DNA of 64,000 nucleotides, taken from NCBI RefSeq assembly GCF_012273895.1, contig NC_052126.1, positions 5,965,218-6,029,217 on the forward strand. Reading direction: 5' to 3'. The notes below the pieces were generated by a model, which saw only the letters and a program-made list of their open reading frames with translations, was not told the DNA's origin and searched no databases. Below are positions 60,867 to 64,000 of the stretch, piece after piece (position 1 is the stretch's first letter; each line of letters opens with the position of its first letter). Position numbers and translations under genes: made by a program. The DNA is from Zerene cesonia (taxonomy: Eukaryota > Arthropoda > Insecta > Lepidoptera > Pieridae).

Positions 60867-61048
60867 TCTAATATATAAAATTCTCGTGTCACAGTTTTCG
60901 TTGCCATACTCCTCCGAAACGGCTTGACCGATTTTGATGAAATTTTTTTGTGCTTCTCCGGTATCTATGAGAATCGGCTAACATCTACTTTTCATTCCCC
61001 TGAATGATAAGAGTAGGGCAGAACAGCGTTTGCCGGGTGCAGCTAGTA
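60867..61048 (+). mobile_element. Helitron-like repeat copy (H3)
   Basis: Complete forward copy ending GCAGCTAGTA. Confidence 0.6.
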
Positions 61049-61159
61049 TCATATATATTTTACAATCTTTGATATCGAATAATCGAATATTCTATAATAT
61101 GTGATGGCTCAATATTTGTTTTAATTCTCAACCATCAATTTATAGGTCGGTTTTTACAT

Positions 61160-61440
61160 TTAGTTATATGTTTGTATGTAACCGACACCTTTAGGCTCGA
61201 TTTTGACCCACTTCAAACGGACAGATGAATTCAAACTTTGAACAGACAATATCCCAACAAACAAGGAGATTCTCAATTCGACCTAATTTTTTTCGAGTTT
61301 TCTTCTAAAAAGCTTCGTGGATGTTCACACCGCTTGACGTGATAATTTTTGTATATCATAGTTGCCATTTTGTACCATTTTAGAATTTGTATTGATACCT
61401 CCTCCCCAGGGTTGTAGGTGACTAGTATTTTAAAATAGAA
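61160..61440. repeat. Diverged repeat of the GTATGTAACCGACACC type
   Basis: GTATGTAACCGACACCTTTA and GACCCACTTCAAACGGACAG are family landmarks, followed by AAGGAGATTCTCAATTCGAC. A truncated start is at 52222-52300 and another runs into the second gap (62395-62440). Confidence 0.4.
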
Positions 61441-61449
61441 TTTTTTCAT

Positions 61450-62394
61450 ATAAACCTCTAATTCTTATTACATTTTTTTTGGCATAATTTGCAATACGAG
61501 AGACAGAATTGTACCAAACAAATACTGAAACAAACAAGATCAGGAAACAACTCATAATTCATTAGAAGTACTTCAGACAGGCTTCAAACCCAATATTACG
61601 ACGTTCTTAATACCACTTGTCGGCCATTGTATGACAATGGTAGAAAGCGTAACTTTAAATATAATATGAGAGGAAATCCTGAGTGATTGTTTGTAATTCA
61701 GCAATTTATTTGATGATTCTCTTGCCTTGGGGGATGTGGATTCTGTCTACATTTAATTAATTATACGAAAATTGAGATTGAAAAATCAGCAAGACTTTGA
61801 AACCTTTGAGGAAATATTGACGTTATAGTCTAGAAGATTCGAATTAAACATTGAAAGAAGAATCTCGGACTTTTGTTTTATATAAAATTTCATAGAAATC
61901 GTTTCTCGCTTCTAAATAGATTTTGATAGAAAGATAAGAGATATCCATATGAATAGATCAGAACAAATCACTCGTACATAATTGTTTCTAGGTCAGGGTT
62001 TACATCCCCTAGGTTTACAAGAGAATGAAAAATGGAAGGATTCGAATGTCCATGAAGAAATTCCATTGCTGAAGTGGCGTCATTGGTGCGTGATAAGAGT
62101 CACGAAACACCGAAGGACGCGGATTCATAGAAGTTTATAGAAGTAGTACTGGATCAGTAAGCTACAAAATTATTCACAGCTTTCCCAAGCGAATCCGTAT
62201 TCAAAATAGTTTCAAACTTAAGGACCCGACGCGGTGACAAGATTCTGACGTTTGATTAGCTTCAACTATTTTAATATACGAGATTATTTCGTAGTTCACG
62301 TTTCTTGCGGCTTATGCTATGGACCCGGGTTTCCTTTGGCAATATTTGTGGATATTATAGAGAAATATATAGACTTTTTAACACGCTTTTAACA
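61450..62394. other. No gene seen
   Basis: AT-rich, apparently unique sequence up to the repeat fragment at the second gap. Confidence 0.55.
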
Positions 62395-62464
62395 CGCTTT
62401 TATTAGCTTCACTTGTATGTTTGTATGTATGTAACTCACACCCGTTTTTCTCCCACTTCCCGCG

Positions 62465-63464
62465 NNNNNNNNNNNNNNNNNNNNNNNNNNNNNNNNNNNN
62501 NNNNNNNNNNNNNNNNNNNNNNNNNNNNNNNNNNNNNNNNNNNNNNNNNNNNNNNNNNNNNNNNNNNNNNNNNNNNNNNNNNNNNNNNNNNNNNNNNNNN
62601 NNNNNNNNNNNNNNNNNNNNNNNNNNNNNNNNNNNNNNNNNNNNNNNNNNNNNNNNNNNNNNNNNNNNNNNNNNNNNNNNNNNNNNNNNNNNNNNNNNNN
62701 NNNNNNNNNNNNNNNNNNNNNNNNNNNNNNNNNNNNNNNNNNNNNNNNNNNNNNNNNNNNNNNNNNNNNNNNNNNNNNNNNNNNNNNNNNNNNNNNNNNN
62801 NNNNNNNNNNNNNNNNNNNNNNNNNNNNNNNNNNNNNNNNNNNNNNNNNNNNNNNNNNNNNNNNNNNNNNNNNNNNNNNNNNNNNNNNNNNNNNNNNNNN
62901 NNNNNNNNNNNNNNNNNNNNNNNNNNNNNNNNNNNNNNNNNNNNNNNNNNNNNNNNNNNNNNNNNNNNNNNNNNNNNNNNNNNNNNNNNNNNNNNNNNNN
63001 NNNNNNNNNNNNNNNNNNNNNNNNNNNNNNNNNNNNNNNNNNNNNNNNNNNNNNNNNNNNNNNNNNNNNNNNNNNNNNNNNNNNNNNNNNNNNNNNNNNN
63101 NNNNNNNNNNNNNNNNNNNNNNNNNNNNNNNNNNNNNNNNNNNNNNNNNNNNNNNNNNNNNNNNNNNNNNNNNNNNNNNNNNNNNNNNNNNNNNNNNNNN
63201 NNNNNNNNNNNNNNNNNNNNNNNNNNNNNNNNNNNNNNNNNNNNNNNNNNNNNNNNNNNNNNNNNNNNNNNNNNNNNNNNNNNNNNNNNNNNNNNNNNNN
63301 NNNNNNNNNNNNNNNNNNNNNNNNNNNNNNNNNNNNNNNNNNNNNNNNNNNNNNNNNNNNNNNNNNNNNNNNNNNNNNNNNNNNNNNNNNNNNNNNNNNN
63401 NNNNNNNNNNNNNNNNNNNNNNNNNNNNNNNNNNNNNNNNNNNNNNNNNNNNNNNNNNNNNNNN
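62465..63464. other. Assembly gap of 1000 N
   Basis: A second run of exactly 1000 N. The flanks do not repeat each other, so there is no sign of what is missing. The left flank is a repeat fragment (GTATGT-rich, 62400-62435). Confidence 0.97.
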
Positions 63465-63551
63465 TATTAAAAATTATTTTATAGTTTTTAGTTTGATGTG
63501 CTTGAAAAGCGTGTTTTTTAGTTTTTTAAAACTATTTTTATATTAACTGTT

Positions 63552-63735
63552 TTTTGTAGTGTCAGACAACTGAGCTGGTGATTCGACTGATGGTAAGCGA
63601 TGACAACCGCCCATGAACAGAGCAGAGGTAGTGCCTCTGTGAATGCGATAAAAATGGAATTTGCGAGTGGAAAGAAGGAATGGACTGAGAAGGGTGAGGA
63701 AAAGGAAACAGGCCTATTACTATTATATACTCACT
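63552..63735 (-). mobile_element. Family R, GACAACTGAGCTGG subtype
   Basis: Same subtype as 8596 and 48778, starting 88 bp after the second gap. Confidence 0.55.
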
Positions 63736-63739
63736 ACGG

Positions 63740-64000
63740 TCGGGCTTGACCTCTTGTTGACAATGCATGTGTCTTTAACACTTCTTAACGTATATTTCCA
63801 TAAACTTTTATTATCTGACAGATAAAATAAATAGGATATATCCAGAAATTACGTGACCTGTCTTAAGTAATTATGGATGTAATATAATAAAAGATAAAAG
63901 ATTAAAGGAAATCTCTTCGAAACTAGAAGCGTGCGATCATGGGCCTCAGTGGTTAGACATAGACTATGGCTAGTGACAGTGTGGTTTAGTGTTGTGCTTG
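63740..64000. other. No gene seen at the window edge
   Basis: AT-rich. The last 90 bases are less so and could be the edge of another repeat or gene beyond the window. Confidence 0.4.

Overview
The window reads as nuclear DNA of a moth or butterfly. It is AT-rich and gene-poor, and it is crowded with short interspersed repeats of kinds known from Lepidoptera: Lep1-like Helitron ends that finish in CTAGT, tRNA-derived SINEs with clear A and B boxes and target-site duplications, and poly(A)-ended retroposon tails. Two runs of exactly 1000 N (43106-44105 and 62465-63464) look like scaffold gaps of unknown true size. There is no prokaryotic gene organisation, no rRNA, no CRISPR array and no convincing functional tRNA gene.

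The only protein-coding genes I can support are three copies of an 83-residue secreted peptide that I recognise as eclosion hormone (EH). EH is the brain neuropeptide that triggers ecdysis behaviour. The copies are at 33516-33767 (+), 37104-37355 (+) and 39836-40087 (-), within 6.9 kb. Each is one uninterrupted reading frame with a signal peptide and the six cysteines of EH at the family spacing. The three proteins are identical, and all five variable positions in the coding sequence are synonymous. The conserved block also takes in exactly 143 bp upstream of each ATG, with a TATA box and an initiator-like site 30 bp further on. It stops at or just after the stop codon, and beyond it the flanks are unrelated or nearly so. 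Each unit is therefore a GC-rich 395-bp cassette of promoter plus intronless gene, with its own private 3' end and poly(A) signal.

Region by region: 1-33 kb holds no supported gene, only repeats (Helitron-like copies, SINEs, a truncated LINE end at 23403-23535, a 45-bp perfect inverted repeat at 14138-14253, an AT microsatellite near 24 kb). 33-40.3 kb is the EH cluster, with a SINE, Helitron-like copies and a CA microsatellite between the genes. 40.3-44.6 kb holds a fold-back element and a young LTR retrotransposon, with identical 189-bp LTRs and a 4-bp target duplication, whose inside is hidden by the first gap. 44.6-64 kb is again repeats without a supported gene.

The three EH genes probably make the same hormone. 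Whether all are expressed, and whether a conventional intron-containing EH gene exists elsewhere in this genome, cannot be seen here. Repeat boundaries are read by eye and are approximate unless a target-site duplication is given.
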